Position numbers and translations under genes: made by a program. This document shows positions 30,698 to 40,361 of a DNA stretch of 64,000 bases, in pieces; the stretch's first letter is position 1, and each line of letters starts with the position of its first letter. The stretch covers positions 2,046,001 to 2,110,000 of the forward strand of contig NC_025261.1 of NCBI RefSeq assembly GCF_000740895.1. The letters are read 5' to 3'. The notes beneath the pieces are model-generated. The model was given only the letters and a program-made list of their open reading frames with translations. It was not told the DNA's origin and searched no databases. Source of the DNA: Theileria orientalis strain Shintoku. Its lineage: Eukaryota; Apicomplexa; Aconoidasida; Piroplasmida; Theileriidae.

Positions 30698-31366
30698 TTG
30701 TTGTCACTCGAGAATATTAAAATAGGATTAGTTGATCAGATGATGAATAAGTCCCTAATCACGGAGCTTACTTTACACATTATACAATAAGCAGATTCAA
30801 TATGTTTATCTATAAGTTTAAAACGAAATATACAACAATCTAATAAATTTAAGTAGATATCCAACTCAAAAAGATTTCATTAAATAAAACAAAGCCAGTT
30901 TACATTTTTTAAATAAACTGAGCCAAAAATTCATTTAAAAAACAAAACTAAATCCAATTTTAAGTATAAAACATTACACATACTTAAATGTGTAGACTTT
31001 GAAGCACAAAAATACAACCATAAAAAGAATAGTGATTTGTATTACAAACCAGACATAAAATTACCAAAAATTATAGGCAAATTAAATATTAGAAACTAAA
31101 TATAAATAAAAATGATAAAGATGTCTATATTATAAAATAAACTATCAAGCCATATAAATTCTATACCTGATTATGGCAAGTTCCCAAGATAATATAAAAT
31201 TTACAAATAATTAGTAATTTCAGGGTTATCGAACATCTTTATCAACATAATAAATAAAATTGTTTCAAATTTATGGGCAAAATCATTAATTTAGTATAGG
31301 AATAGAATATATTGGCTTTAAACCCATAATAAAGTCATTCACTTTATAATATATTAGAATTTTACA
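30698..31366. other. AT-rich divergent promoter region
   Basis: Between the start of the membrane-protein gene (-) and the RPP30 gene (+). Very AT-rich, with no tandem repeat or RNA gene that I can recognise. Confidence 0.6.
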
Positions 31367-31381
31367 TTGAGATGCTCAAAT

Positions 31382-32239
31382 ATGATGGACTTAAGTTTTT
31401 TATGGCCAGGAACAGACAATGCACATAATGTAGTAGAGGCCGCCACAAATATAGGATGGTCTTCCATAGGATTTAGTGTTTACTATAAAGCAGATGGACA
31501 CGGAGTACATCAGATTGATCTTAAATCTGAAATATCGCAACACATAGTGGATTCTAGAACTAAATTTGGTCCCCCGAACTTAAACACTCAGATATCGCCA
31601 GTAATTTCTGATTCTGAGAGCAAAAATGGTCTATCTTTAGGGTATAATTTTGTTAGAAGAGTAACAGTCTTACTTATGGACGATTTCAATCCGAATTCTC
31701 TATTAAAGTTCGCAGACTCTAACGAGTTTGAGATTTTTAGCGTGATTCCAACCAATGCAAGATCTTTTCAAGCGGCCTGCGAAAGCATCAATTGTGACTT
31801 GATAAACTTAAATCACTATTGCTACTACTCATCCTACAAGTTAAAGAGAGGTTTCATAAACGCCGCTTTGCAAAGGGGCTGTTTTTTTGAGGTATCGCTT
31901 TCTGATAAAGTGCTGGATTTTGATAATAAGCAAGTCTCAAAAGAGCCAATCAACATATCATTTCAGAAGAATCTTCCATCCGTAATCAGACATATACCCC
32001 TAAAGAGATTAGTATTATCCACAGGAGCGAGAGAACCTAACGACATCGTGGACCCTAATTTACTTCTTGGAACTTGTACAGAGTTATTTTCTGGATTCTC
32101 AGGAAGAAAACTTGATTTGGTGTGTTGTTTAACAAAGGCCCCAAACGAGTGTGTGAAGAAAGGTTCAGCCAGAAGGACGTATGGAACAGGAATCATGTCC
32201 CACAGAATAGAAGGGGATTTTGGAAAAACTTTTAAATAA
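31382..32239 (+). CDS. RPP30: RNase P/MRP protein subunit p30 (285 aa)
   Basis: Protein subunit of ribonuclease P and MRP, which process the 5' end of tRNA and rRNA precursors in the nucleus. The fold is a PHP-like TIM barrel. Family features seen are an N-terminal DLSFLWPG strand, NIGWSSIGFSVYY (the LGYxxVAI-like strand), FEIFSVIPTNARSFQAACES, then DLINLNHY and a C-terminal LSTGAREPNDIVDPN. In-frame codons extend five residues upstream from a TTG, but ATG-ATG at 31382 is the sensible start, giving the usual family length. Codon usage is A/T-ending, unlike the G/C-ending genes elsewhere in the window. Single exon. Confidence 0.8.
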   Translation: MMDLSFLWPGTDNAHNVVEAATNIGWSSIGFSVYYKADGHGVHQIDLKSEISQHIVDSRTKFGPPNLNTQISPVISDSESKNGLSLGYNFVRRVTVLLMDDFNPNSLLKFADSNEFEIFSVIPTNARSFQAACESINCDLINLNHYCYYSSYKLKRGFINAALQRGCFFEVSLSDKVLDFDNKQVSKEPINISFQKNLPSVIRHIPLKRLVLSTGAREPNDIVDPNLLLGTCTELFSGFSGRKLDLVCCLTKAPNECVKKGSARRTYGTGIMSHRIEGDFGKTFK

Positions 32240-33068
32240 ATCAAATGTAAAATAGATTAATATGATACGTATAGTCCATAAACATAATATCAGCTCTAGA
32301 ATTCCGAAAAAAAAACAAACATGAAAGAGGAATCTAAAAATTATATAATAAAATTAGTAGTTATAATGAGTAAACATTTTAGTATAGATACATGGAATGA
32401 TAACAACACAATTAGTTAATGTTGATTTGATATGTGTAAGGTAGGTTTGTATAGTTGTATATGTATAACAGTGACCTTCCATTATAAAGTGTGTGCGTGT
32501 CTTTTAGTGTAAACATAAATGTAATAATATAATGGATAGTCGATTCGGGTCACGATTGTACGACTGATGTGCGTAAGGGTAGTAGAGATGTAGTTTTTGA
32601 TGTGACGCTGGAGTTATGAAGGCCCAGGTAACACAAAGGGTGGTGATAATACATGGTAAGGTTGACATCAAAACCTGTGATATGCCACAACGGGTATGCC
32701 ACATGGTATACAAACGACTCGATATGAAAGACCTATACGATATAACCCGGAATGGGCAAGGATGGCCGTCAATTTGATTAAATTTATGGTGCATGCGCGC
32801 CTCATACTCAGCTGCGTGTCACCCAGACCGATTTATTGTGAGTATATGACATATATTGTGGGAATTAACTCGTCCTATTCAGAATACAAACTGTCATATT
32901 ACTAATATTGTCCGATTAACGTTTTTTGTCTTATTAGATTATATTGTAATAGTTGTTAGTAGACCTAACTACTACTATTTGTATTTATATTAGGATTCTG
33001 TTTTTTTATATTTAATTTTTGATTATATTGCAGCATTGTTATAAAATAATAAACACTTATAAACAAAA
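32240..33068. promoter_or_regulatory. Conserved noncoding upstream region, copy A of a segmental duplication
   Basis: From about 32335 this region aligns to 38465-39196 by eye. Long identical blocks include one around gaccttccattataaagtgt at 32472 and one at 32790-33010 that contains gtggtgcatgcgcg. TGCATGC resembles a motif bound by ApiAP2 factors. The frames seen here (for example 32504-32794 on the minus strand) are not kept in the other copy, so this is regulatory or noncoding RNA sequence. Confidence 0.65.
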
Positions 33069-33605
33069 ATGGTTTTAGTACATTCTCCTAACACTAGTTC
33101 TACTACTAATTCTGACGTTGCCATTAGAGCTTCCACTTTAAAGGGCGCCGACGTGGATATGGATCGTATAAATAATGAATACGGAGACATGAAATACGAA
33201 TTTTGTAAATTCACAATGGCCGCCTGTACGGTTGAACAGGCAAAGTATAAGAACTGCGGAGCGGACTCTAAAGCCTGCAATTGGGCAGAAAATAACATAG
33301 CAAAACCAATCGTTGAAGGAACATGTGATGTGTTTAGTAAACACTGCAGGGAGAAATTAGATGATACATTAAATGCATTATATAATGCCGGAGCATTGAC
33401 ATCCGATGTGGATCTCACAGCCCAAATAGATAAGAAAATTAAGGCTTTAAACTCACTAAAACATAATGTATTAACTGTAAGTTCAAGTGCCAATGCAGGC
33501 AGCCACAAAGCAATAGAAGCAAGGAAAGAGACACCAAAACCATCAGAAAAGGCCAAAAAGGAGGCCAAGGACGAAGAACTAGAGGATGAAGAAGCAACTG
33601 TGTAA
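33069..33605 (+). CDS. Fast-evolving cysteine-containing helical protein, copy A (178 aa)
   Basis: I do not recognise the family. The middle is helical with a cysteine pattern retained in the second copy: C at FCKFTMAACTV, then NCG, KACNW, EGTCDVFSKHC. Then comes LDDTLNALYNAGALTSD and a lysine-rich, acidic C-terminus ending DEEATV. There is no signal peptide. Only about a third of residues match copy B at 39197 by eye, although the noncoding DNA upstream and the J protein downstream match far better. The stop codon is followed after 4 nt by the ATG of the DPH4-like gene. Codon usage is A/T-ending. Confidence 0.65.
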   Translation: MVLVHSPNTSSTTNSDVAIRASTLKGADVDMDRINNEYGDMKYEFCKFTMAACTVEQAKYKNCGADSKACNWAENNIAKPIVEGTCDVFSKHCREKLDDTLNALYNAGALTSDVDLTAQIDKKIKALNSLKHNVLTVSSSANAGSHKAIEARKETPKPSEKAKKEAKDEELEDEEATV

Positions 33606-33609
33606 CTAG

Positions 33610-34257
33610 ATGCGCAACTCAATGATCGAACAACTGAGCAATGCAGCCAAGACTCTAGGCCTATCTAACGAAAGAAAGATCGATTATCATAAGGTAAAGA
33701 GGAGGTTTACGATGTTGGCAAGGGAAGCACACCCAGATAAGAACGATGGAACCGACGTCGGCTTTGAGTCAATATTGGAAGCATACAGGACTCTGGATTA
33801 CTATTTCAATGTAACATTAGCTGGTAAAAATAGCCATGAGTGTTTCTTACAATCTACCAAGGCTGCAACAACCCACGAGACTACGGATAAAGAACACAAA
33901 TCACAAAGCAAAGAGCATGATTTAACACCAGATGGTGACGGTGACTGTGACTGTATGCATCAACATGAGATGGTAGATGTAACATCAAACAAACTCAGCC
34001 ACACTGGGAACCACCGCAAACACAGAAAAGGAAACGAGCTAGGCAAAATATGCAAATTCCACCACGTGGATACACACTCTCCCAGGTTCTACTCGAACAT
34101 ATCCAGGGACGACTGCGAGGTCTTTGGAAACGTGGTATACATCCCGTGTCGCTGCGGGCAAGTAGTAACAGTCCCGCCAGAGGCAGCGGCACTCGGAATA
34201 ACCACATACGATTGTGACGACTGTTCATGTTCGTACGTAGTAACAGACGTCAGATAG
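33610..34257 (+). CDS. DPH4: DPH4/DnaJC24-like J protein with CSL zinc finger (215 aa)
   Basis: DPH4 helps make diphthamide, the modified histidine of translation factor EF-2, by delivering electrons/iron or stimulating chaperones. The J domain is N-terminal: AREAHPDKNDG contains the HPD motif (His about residue 40), followed by FESILEAYRTL. The C-terminus has the CSL-type zinc site: IPCRCGQVVTVPPEAAALG then CDDCSCSYVV. Between them is a His/Lys/Asp-rich linker of about 75 residues. ATG 33610 is 4 nt after the upstream stop. A TAG directly precedes it in its own frame, so it cannot be an extension of the upstream frame. Confidence 0.85.
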   Translation: MRNSMIEQLSNAAKTLGLSNERKIDYHKVKRRFTMLAREAHPDKNDGTDVGFESILEAYRTLDYYFNVTLAGKNSHECFLQSTKAATTHETTDKEHKSQSKEHDLTPDGDGDCDCMHQHEMVDVTSNKLSHTGNHRKHRKGNELGKICKFHHVDTHSPRFYSNISRDDCEVFGNVVYIPCRCGQVVTVPPEAAALGITTYDCDDCSCSYVVTDVR

Positions 34258-34521
34258 TACCATCTCTGAAGAACAGTTATTAAAGATATTATGATAAGAA
34301 GACAATTAATAAGATTGAGTACGTAATAGAACGAGGTTTATAATTTTTTTATTTTTTTATTCATGCATAATACACTTATTTAAAAACATTCCTGTTCGTA
34401 TTGTCTTTAATGCGTTCCAGAGTATTTAGCCTAATGCTTACAGTAATAAGTGCACACATTCAGCCCGATGTTATTCAAAGTAGCAATGTACATAGTATTT
34501 AGTTCGAGTGTCAGCATTATT

Positions 34522-35523
34522 TTATAGTTGAAGGTTCTTAAAGTAGGGGTTGGTAGGGGACTCGGCGAAGCGAGACTCGAGTCCACGGCCGCGCAGCTCC
34601 TGACACTCCCTGTTTAGAAGAGCGAAAGTGACGTGGGCCTTCAAGTACTTGACGAGCATCCCGGAGGAAAAGGGGCGCATGTAGCAGATGAGCCAGCGCC
34701 GGTAGTACTGCTGAGTGAAGAGCCTGAGGAGCCGGCCGGAAGAGCGGAACTGACTGAGGGTGTCACTTGAGCTTATTCTGCGGAGAGCAACCTCCCTGGC
34801 AAACTGAACCAAGTCGAGCTTTCTCTCCTCCCAAAGGCCGAGAGCCTCAGCCCTGGCCCTGAAGAAGTCGAAGTAGAGGTTGTCGAGGGTGTCCCAGGAG
34901 ATGCCGTGGGAGAAGCTCAGGGTCGTGAGCCTCTTTAACCTAAGCCTCTTGGCCTCGTCGACACCCTCAGAGTCCCGGAACAAAGCGGCGCGCTCGGCGT
35001 GCAGAAGTCTGTTCCTCTCAAAGATGTTAGACTCAAAGACGGAGTCGTGGGAGCCGTCGAGGTCGGACGGGTCGCCGGAAAAGATGTTGTGAAAAGTGAC
35101 CAGAGGCACAAATTCCTCCACAACGATGAATTTGACAAGGTCCTCGGGGATGACGACGCCCTCGACCTTGTGCACTTTCTTCAAGGTTGGATCAGCATCG
35201 TCAGAGCACTCGGCGCCAGTCCTGGGTGCACTGGCAATAAATCTGGCGAAAATGCGACTGGTGTGAGAGTTATGAAGAAAGCTGGTCAAAAACCTCGTAC
35301 GAGAGAAAGGAGTAAAATCAGTAAAAGTTCCTGGATAAGAAGCTTGTCCGCTTGAGTGTGCGTGACCAGTAAAGAATTTGGGGTCGTCTTTGCAGTCAAT
35401 GCGGCCAGAATCAGCAAAGTTGAACCCACCAGCCTTAGTATAAATAGAATCACTCAGCCGATACGTGAAAAGAAGTTCAGGTTTTACTCCTCTTGGCCGG
35501 CTTAGGATACGGTAAGAGCACAT
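34522..35523 (-). CDS. Hypothetical Arg-rich protein (up to 333 aa)
   Basis: Single frame with G/C-ending codons typical of real genes here, so it is likely coding, but I do not recognise the family. The N-terminal 60 residues are Ser/Arg-rich and could be an organelle-targeting region. The C-terminal 150 residues are helical and basic (LFFRARAEALGLWEERKL-like region, then RLFTQQYYRRWLICYMRPF). A mitochondrial or apicoplast role, such as a divergent ribosomal protein, would be a guess. The first ATG, 35523, lies inside the likely last exon of FEN1 in another frame of the same strand. The true start could instead be in an upstream exon using the same acceptor near 35542. Confidence 0.55.
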   Translation of the reverse strand: MCSYRILSRPRGVKPELLFTYRLSDSIYTKAGGFNFADSGRIDCKDDPKFFTGHAHSSGQASYPGTFTDFTPFSRTRFLTSFLHNSHTSRIFARFIASAPRTGAECSDDADPTLKKVHKVEGVVIPEDLVKFIVVEEFVPLVTFHNIFSGDPSDLDGSHDSVFESNIFERNRLLHAERAALFRDSEGVDEAKRLRLKRLTTLSFSHGISWDTLDNLYFDFFRARAEALGLWEERKLDLVQFAREVALRRISSSDTLSQFRSSGRLLRLFTQQYYRRWLICYMRPFSSGMLVKYLKAHVTFALLNRECQELRGRGLESRFAESPTNPYFKNLQL

Positions 35524-37420
35524 CGAACAGGTTACGAAGGCCTAAGAACATTCAGTTAAAATTGGAGTTAAAAAGAGCAAATAGAAAACTAATACATATT
35601 TACGCACATGTATATGGATATATATATATATGCACTTATCTTTATACACGTTCACACACAGGTACATGCACATACTTGTAAACACACATAGACACGCGTG
35701 GACACACGTTAAAGCACATACACACATATGCGGATGTAAATACACAAAATGTAACTACCGAGATGACTCGAGATTCTATCAACAACAGTGTGCAGAATTA
35801 CCTTTCTTTTCTTCCTGCTCCTTTACACTATCAGCTTCTAAAGATCGCTATAACCTTTGCAAACGTACCGCAATTCATGTTTTCACTAGTGGCCGTGGTC
35901 AACTCATCGTCCTCATCGTCGAACAACACTCTCTTATTACTTCCAAGCTTCAATTCCAGTTTAACATCCTCCTCAGCGGGCATCTGAAAGTTGTTGGACC
36001 CATAAGTCCCCTTGTAATCCTTTTTTTCAGGCGCTTCACTCTCCTCAGATTTTACAACCTGTACACTTTCATCTTCTTCGGCTACTTCTGTCACTTCCTT
36101 CGATTTTGAGACGCTCTGATCGTCTACGTTGCTACTTTCCTCTTCATTATTATCATTATCAAACGACAATTTTAAAAAGTCGTCGTCTTCATCTTCTTCA
36201 TTTCCAACTCTCTCGTCTGGCTGATTGTATTTATCGTCAGCGACATTTGCGTCTTCCTCATCTTTCTTACTAAACGCACGTGCGCTCGAGCTCACACTAG
36301 CTCTGGAGCCGAACTCAGTCTTTGACTTCTTAAGCGAAGAACTGCCCTTGGAGGCTCTCGGACGCTTACCACTGTCCTTCAGCTGCGTCTTGGCCGGCTG
36401 CGCCGTCAAGAACGACAACAACGACGTCTGAACCTTTTTGCCTCTAAATTTCAACAGCTTTTCCACAAACTTGTCGACTCGCTCCTTCGCAAAGTTATTT
36501 TCATTCACCAGGAAGTCAGTCAGGGCCTCTGGGTCCAGCGTGCCCATCTTGACGCTGGCCTGGTCAAAGTCGTTGACTTTGGGGGCCATAAAGTACTCCT
36601 TCGCCTCCCTGAAGTCGTCGTAGTTCCCGCCCTTCGTGCTGACTATCTCCTCGAGACTCGCGTGCCTCTTAACGAGCGTGTACGCGGTCTTCGGTCCCAC
36701 TCCCTCCAGCGTGTCGCAGTAGTCGCAGCCGCAGAGTATGCAGAAGTCCACGAACTGCTCAAAGGTGAGGTCGAGCCCTTTCAAGGCCTTCTGCAGGTCG
36801 ACCTTGACTATCTTCTTGTTGCTGCTCGCCGTCACGTTCCTGAGGAGGTAGCCTCCCCCGAAGGCCAGGGTGTCGGTGTCCTCGGAGGCGACGAATCTGC
36901 ACAGGCTGTTGCGCACCAAGTACGCGCACTGCGCCTCGGCTTCCTCCGGCGCCTCGATCACCGGCACGCCCATGAGGCGCAGGAGCTTTTTCGCCGAGTC
37001 GTTCATCTCCTTGGTCACCTTCACCGTGCGGCCCATCAGCTTCTTTATGCTCTCCTTGTCGCCCTCGGCGATGGCTTGCTTCAGGCTAGTGCTGGCCTCC
37101 TCCCTCCTCTGGCGTCTCTTTTCCAGCGTCTTCAGCTTAAGCTCTGGAGGCTTCGAGTCGAACACGAAGACCGGCTTTATTCCGCACTCCAGGAGCTTTG
37201 AGCAGCGACTCATCATGCCGTAGAGGTGGCTCGTCGACTCGCCGCTTGCGTTAACCAGGGAGCTGAAGTAGCTCGAGTCCCTGATAGCGATGGTGAACTG
37301 GTACAGTGCTGTGCTTGCGTCCACGGCGATACTTTCTCCGGATAAGCTTTCCAGTGACATCTCTGTCATGCTCCCCGGCACCTTCTCGTTCAAGAACGGA
37401 ATCAATCCCTTAATTCCCAT
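35477..37420 (-). CDS. FEN1: Flap endonuclease 1 (about 550 aa, three exons)
   Basis: FEN1 is a structure-specific 5' nuclease that removes Okazaki-fragment and repair flaps. Exons are 35869-37420, 35802-35837 and 35477-35541, with introns of 31 and 260 nt. The N-terminus MGIKGLIPFLNE and the metal-binding acids are intact: IAVDAS, VFVFDSKPPELK, EAPEEAEAQCAYL, SEDTDTLAFGGG and GCDYCDTLEGVGPKTA. A PCNA box (QTSLLSFL) lies near residue 337. Beyond it is an extra acidic tail of about 190 residues. The spliced end, LPYPKPAKRSKT, looks like a nuclear-localisation signal. If exon 2 is not spliced onward, the protein ends sooner at 35779 (GNSAHCC). The nuclease core is certain; the tail structure is inferred. 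Confidence 0.9.
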
Positions 37421-37533
37421 CTTTGCAGCTTTTTTAGTGTTAACACTTCCTCTAGATTAATTATACACTCGCAATCAACGATTTATGCTATTAGTATATC
37501 GATAAACAAAACGTGTATGCAATTTAGTTATTA

Positions 37534-38086
37534 TCAAGTGGCCTTTGTCCCCTTCTTCTTCTTCCTGCCGAATTCATCGTACTCTTCGTCGTCAGAATGG
37601 TGTTCTTTTCTGTCTCTAGGATCATCCAAATCAAAGTAACCACCTCCTCTACCCAATCTATCCTCCTATCAACCAGTTATTAAGTTATAATCTCAAATAA
37701 AGACAAATGTGTAAAAGCTTACGGGTTCCTGAGTCGATTTTACAGTGTTACAGATGTTACAGTGAGTTCTTCGGGCCCAGTTTAAGTTGCCACACCTTAA
37801 CATCTATTAAACACAAAACACTTACTTATTGCAGGTCCAATCCCCTTGTTTCTGGGTGCCAGGTGCTTTAGAAGGCTGTTCTAAAATTTAAGTTGTTTGG
37901 GGCACACTTTACGTACCTCGTGGCCTAAGTGTTCCACAGATATTACACTTGGTGCGTTTCGAAAAGTTTATGTTTCCACACCTACAAATATTCCAGTGAA
38001 AATGATCAAATACGACGGTAAGTATATAACATTCATAAAACTAACGAGCTATCGGGACATATCCAATCACCTTCCTTTCTTTCCAT
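37534..38086 (-). CDS. ZRANB2: ZRANB2-like zinc-finger RNA-binding splicing protein (121 aa, five exons)
   Basis: Two RanBP2-type zinc fingers that in ZRANB2 bind GGU-containing single-stranded RNA during splicing. Exons are 38046-38086, 37917-37981, 37826-37880, 37723-37795 and 37534-37665, with introns of 64, 36, 30 and 57 nt, all GT-AG and in frame. Finger 1 reads GDWICPDSSCGNINFSKR then TKCNIC. Finger 2 reads GDWTCNKCGNLNWARR then THCNIC. After finger 2 comes RGGGYFDLDDP and the signature EYDEFGRKKKKGTKAT at the C-terminus, where human ZRANB2 carries a closely similar DEFGRKKKK block. No SR tail follows, so this is a minimal form. Every exon is too short to show up as a substantial single frame. 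Confidence 0.9.
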
Positions 38087-39196
38087 AAATCAGAAGAAAA
38101 AAGGAAGATGACGAAATAAACAAACTAGTATAATTTGAAAATGATAAAGTTTTGGATATAAATTACGAGTAAAATCAAGGTTTTGAATACTTGAACTAAA
38201 ATTAAGTGATTACAATAGTAATTGTGTTGTTACAAATCTATTATATATTTTATTAATTACACCGAATTATAAAATATAACAAATTCTTAATTATGAATTA
38301 TGGCATAACACAACTATAGTGTGCAAAGAATAATGAAATATAATAGAAAAATCAAAAATTTAAAATTCTTTAAATTCAACAAAATAAATAAGAAGCAATC
38401 TGAAAATATAAATAAACAGAAGGCTGCTACCAACAAAATAAATAAACACAAAAACAAAAGATACAAAAAATATAACAGAATTAGTAGTTAAAATAAGTAA
38501 AAATTATAGTATAAGTACATGGAATGTTAACAATACAATTAGTAAATGTAGAATTGATATGTGTAAAGTAAGTTTATACAATTTTATATAAATATGTGTG
38601 ACCTTCCATTATAAAGTGTGTGCGTGTCTTTTAGTGTAAACATTATTGTAATAATTAAATGGATTGTAAATTTAGATCACGAATTTAAACATAATATGTA
38701 AAAAGTTAATGGATATGTGGTTTTTGATGTGCAGCTGGAGTTAGGAAGGCCTAGTCATTATAATGGGTGGTTTTATTATTGTGTTTGGTTGACCACACTA
38801 ACACTCAAACATCAGAACAAGTATATTTTATATCAAACAAGTGACTCGTGATGAAAGACCTGATTGCTCGTATACATAAGTCACCAATAAGGCCGTTATT
38901 TTGAATATATTTTGTGGTGCATGCGCGTCTCATACTCTGCTGAGTGTCATCCAGACCTCATTGTCGCAAGTATATGACATATATTGTGGGAATTTACCTG
39001 TCCTCTTCAGATTACATACTGTCATATTACTAATATTGTCAGATTAACCTTTGTTGTCTTATTAGATTATATTGTAATAGTTGATTGTAGATCTAACTAC
39101 TATTATTTGTATTTGTATTAGGATTCTGAGTTTGTATATTTAATTTTTGAGTTTTTCGCAGCTTTGTTATAAATTAATAAACACATATAAATAAAA
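38087..39196. promoter_or_regulatory. Spacer with conserved noncoding region, copy B of the duplication
   Basis: 38087-38460 is plain AT-rich DNA, upstream of ZRANB2. From about 38465 the sequence aligns with 32335-33068. Shared landmarks are the block around 38605, ggtgcatgcgcg near 38919, and a stretch of about 190 bases (38975-39165) that differs only at scattered positions. Confidence 0.65.
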
Positions 39197-39712
39197 ATGG
39201 TTGTAGTACACCCACCTTCAACTGTCAACGAGGGATCACTTAGGACTGTTACCCCCGATTTTGATATTGATCATTTAATTAAAGATTATAATGATGTAAA
39301 ATCAACAGTTTGTCAAGCTTGTATGGACGGTTGCCAGTCAATGCTTAGAAAAGTCAGGAAATGTGATGACACTGATAAATGTGGTTTGATTAGAAATCAT
39401 ATCATCGTTCCGGCAACTAAACATTCGTGCTCCTCTTTAAGTGAGACTTGCAATGACAACCTGGATCTTACTCTAAAGACACTGTATGAGGCTGGAGCAC
39501 TATCTGAAGATGCTGAATTGGTAAAGGAAGTGGATAAAAAAATTGAAGAGTTGACCAAACTGAAGCGCACAGTTCAAGGAGTTATAGCCAGCTCACACAT
39601 TGTGCCTGTAAGCGGATCTAAAACAGGAATTGCCGCTTCTGCGCCTTCCAGCAAAGTTAAAACATCAGCAAAACAAGACGCTGACTTTGAAAAGGAAGAA
39701 GCAACAGTGTAA
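39197..39712 (+). CDS. Fast-evolving cysteine-containing helical protein, copy B (171 aa)
   Basis: Paralogue of the 33069 protein. It shares MVxVHxP at the start, the cysteine pattern (VCQACMDGC, KCDDTDKC, HSCSSLSETC), LDLTLKTLYEAGALSED, VDKKIEEL and the terminal EEATV. Most other residues differ. The frame is fully open despite this divergence, so it is probably still translated and under selection or relaxed constraint. It ends 4 nt before the DPH4-like copy, exactly as in copy A, though the 4 spacer bases differ (aata against ctag). Confidence 0.6.
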   Translation: MVVVHPPSTVNEGSLRTVTPDFDIDHLIKDYNDVKSTVCQACMDGCQSMLRKVRKCDDTDKCGLIRNHIIVPATKHSCSSLSETCNDNLDLTLKTLYEAGALSEDAELVKEVDKKIEELTKLKRTVQGVIASSHIVPVSGSKTGIAASAPSSKVKTSAKQDADFEKEEATV

Positions 39713-39716
39713 AATA

Positions 39717-40361
39717 ATGCGGAGCGCAATGATCGAGCACCTCAGCAACGCCGTTAAAACTCTCACTCTATCTAACGAACCTAAGATTGATTTCCAAATG
39801 GTAAAGAGCAGTTTTAAGCGTTAGGCTAGAGTTGCACATCCTGATAAGAACGATGGATCAGATGTCGGCTTCGAATCCATTCTGGACGCATACAGGACCC
39901 TGGATTACTACTTCAATGTAATATTAGCAGGTAAAAATTCCCACGAGTGCTTCAGTCAATTCATTAACGGTTCATCACCCCCTGAAGTTCCTGATTCTGA
40001 CGAAAGCACTGATAAACGTCCAGACTACGCTTTAATTTCAGACAGTAAAGGCGACATTACTCAACAGGAGTCGGTTCATGTTTTCGCAAATAAACACAGA
40101 CACAATGAGAGTCATTGTAAACACAAAAAAGGTGCACCAGACACTAGAAATCAATGCAATCTCCACGACTCGGATATCCAAACTCCCAGGTTCTACTCGA
40201 ACATATCCAGGGACGACTGCGAAGTCTATGGAAACATGGTCTGCATCCAGTGCCGCTGCGGTCAAATTGTAATTGTACCACCAGAGGCTGAGGCACTCGG
40301 AATCAGCACTTTCGATTGTGACGTCTGTTCGTGTTCATACGGTATAACAGAAGTCAATTAG
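39717..40361 (+). pseudogene. DPH4-like J-protein copy B interrupted by one in-frame TAG
   Basis: Second copy of the DPH4-like gene. The frame opens at 39717, meets a TAG at 39822-39824 (codon 36, just before the HPD motif of the J domain) and then stays open to the normal TAG at 40359-40361. After the stop come VAHPDKNDG, FESILDAYRTLDYYFN and a complete zinc site (CRCGQIVIVPPEAEALG, CDVCSCSYG). A single nonsense change in an otherwise intact, well-conserved frame suggests recent inactivation, stop-codon readthrough, or a sequencing error. Its C-terminal 58 residues match copy A at roughly three positions in four. Confidence 0.75.

Noticed and set aside
33603..33610. Programmed +1 frameshift joining the cysteine protein to DPH4
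   Set aside because: In the DPH4 frame a TAG (33607-33609) directly precedes its ATG in copy A, so a shifted ribosome would stop at once.
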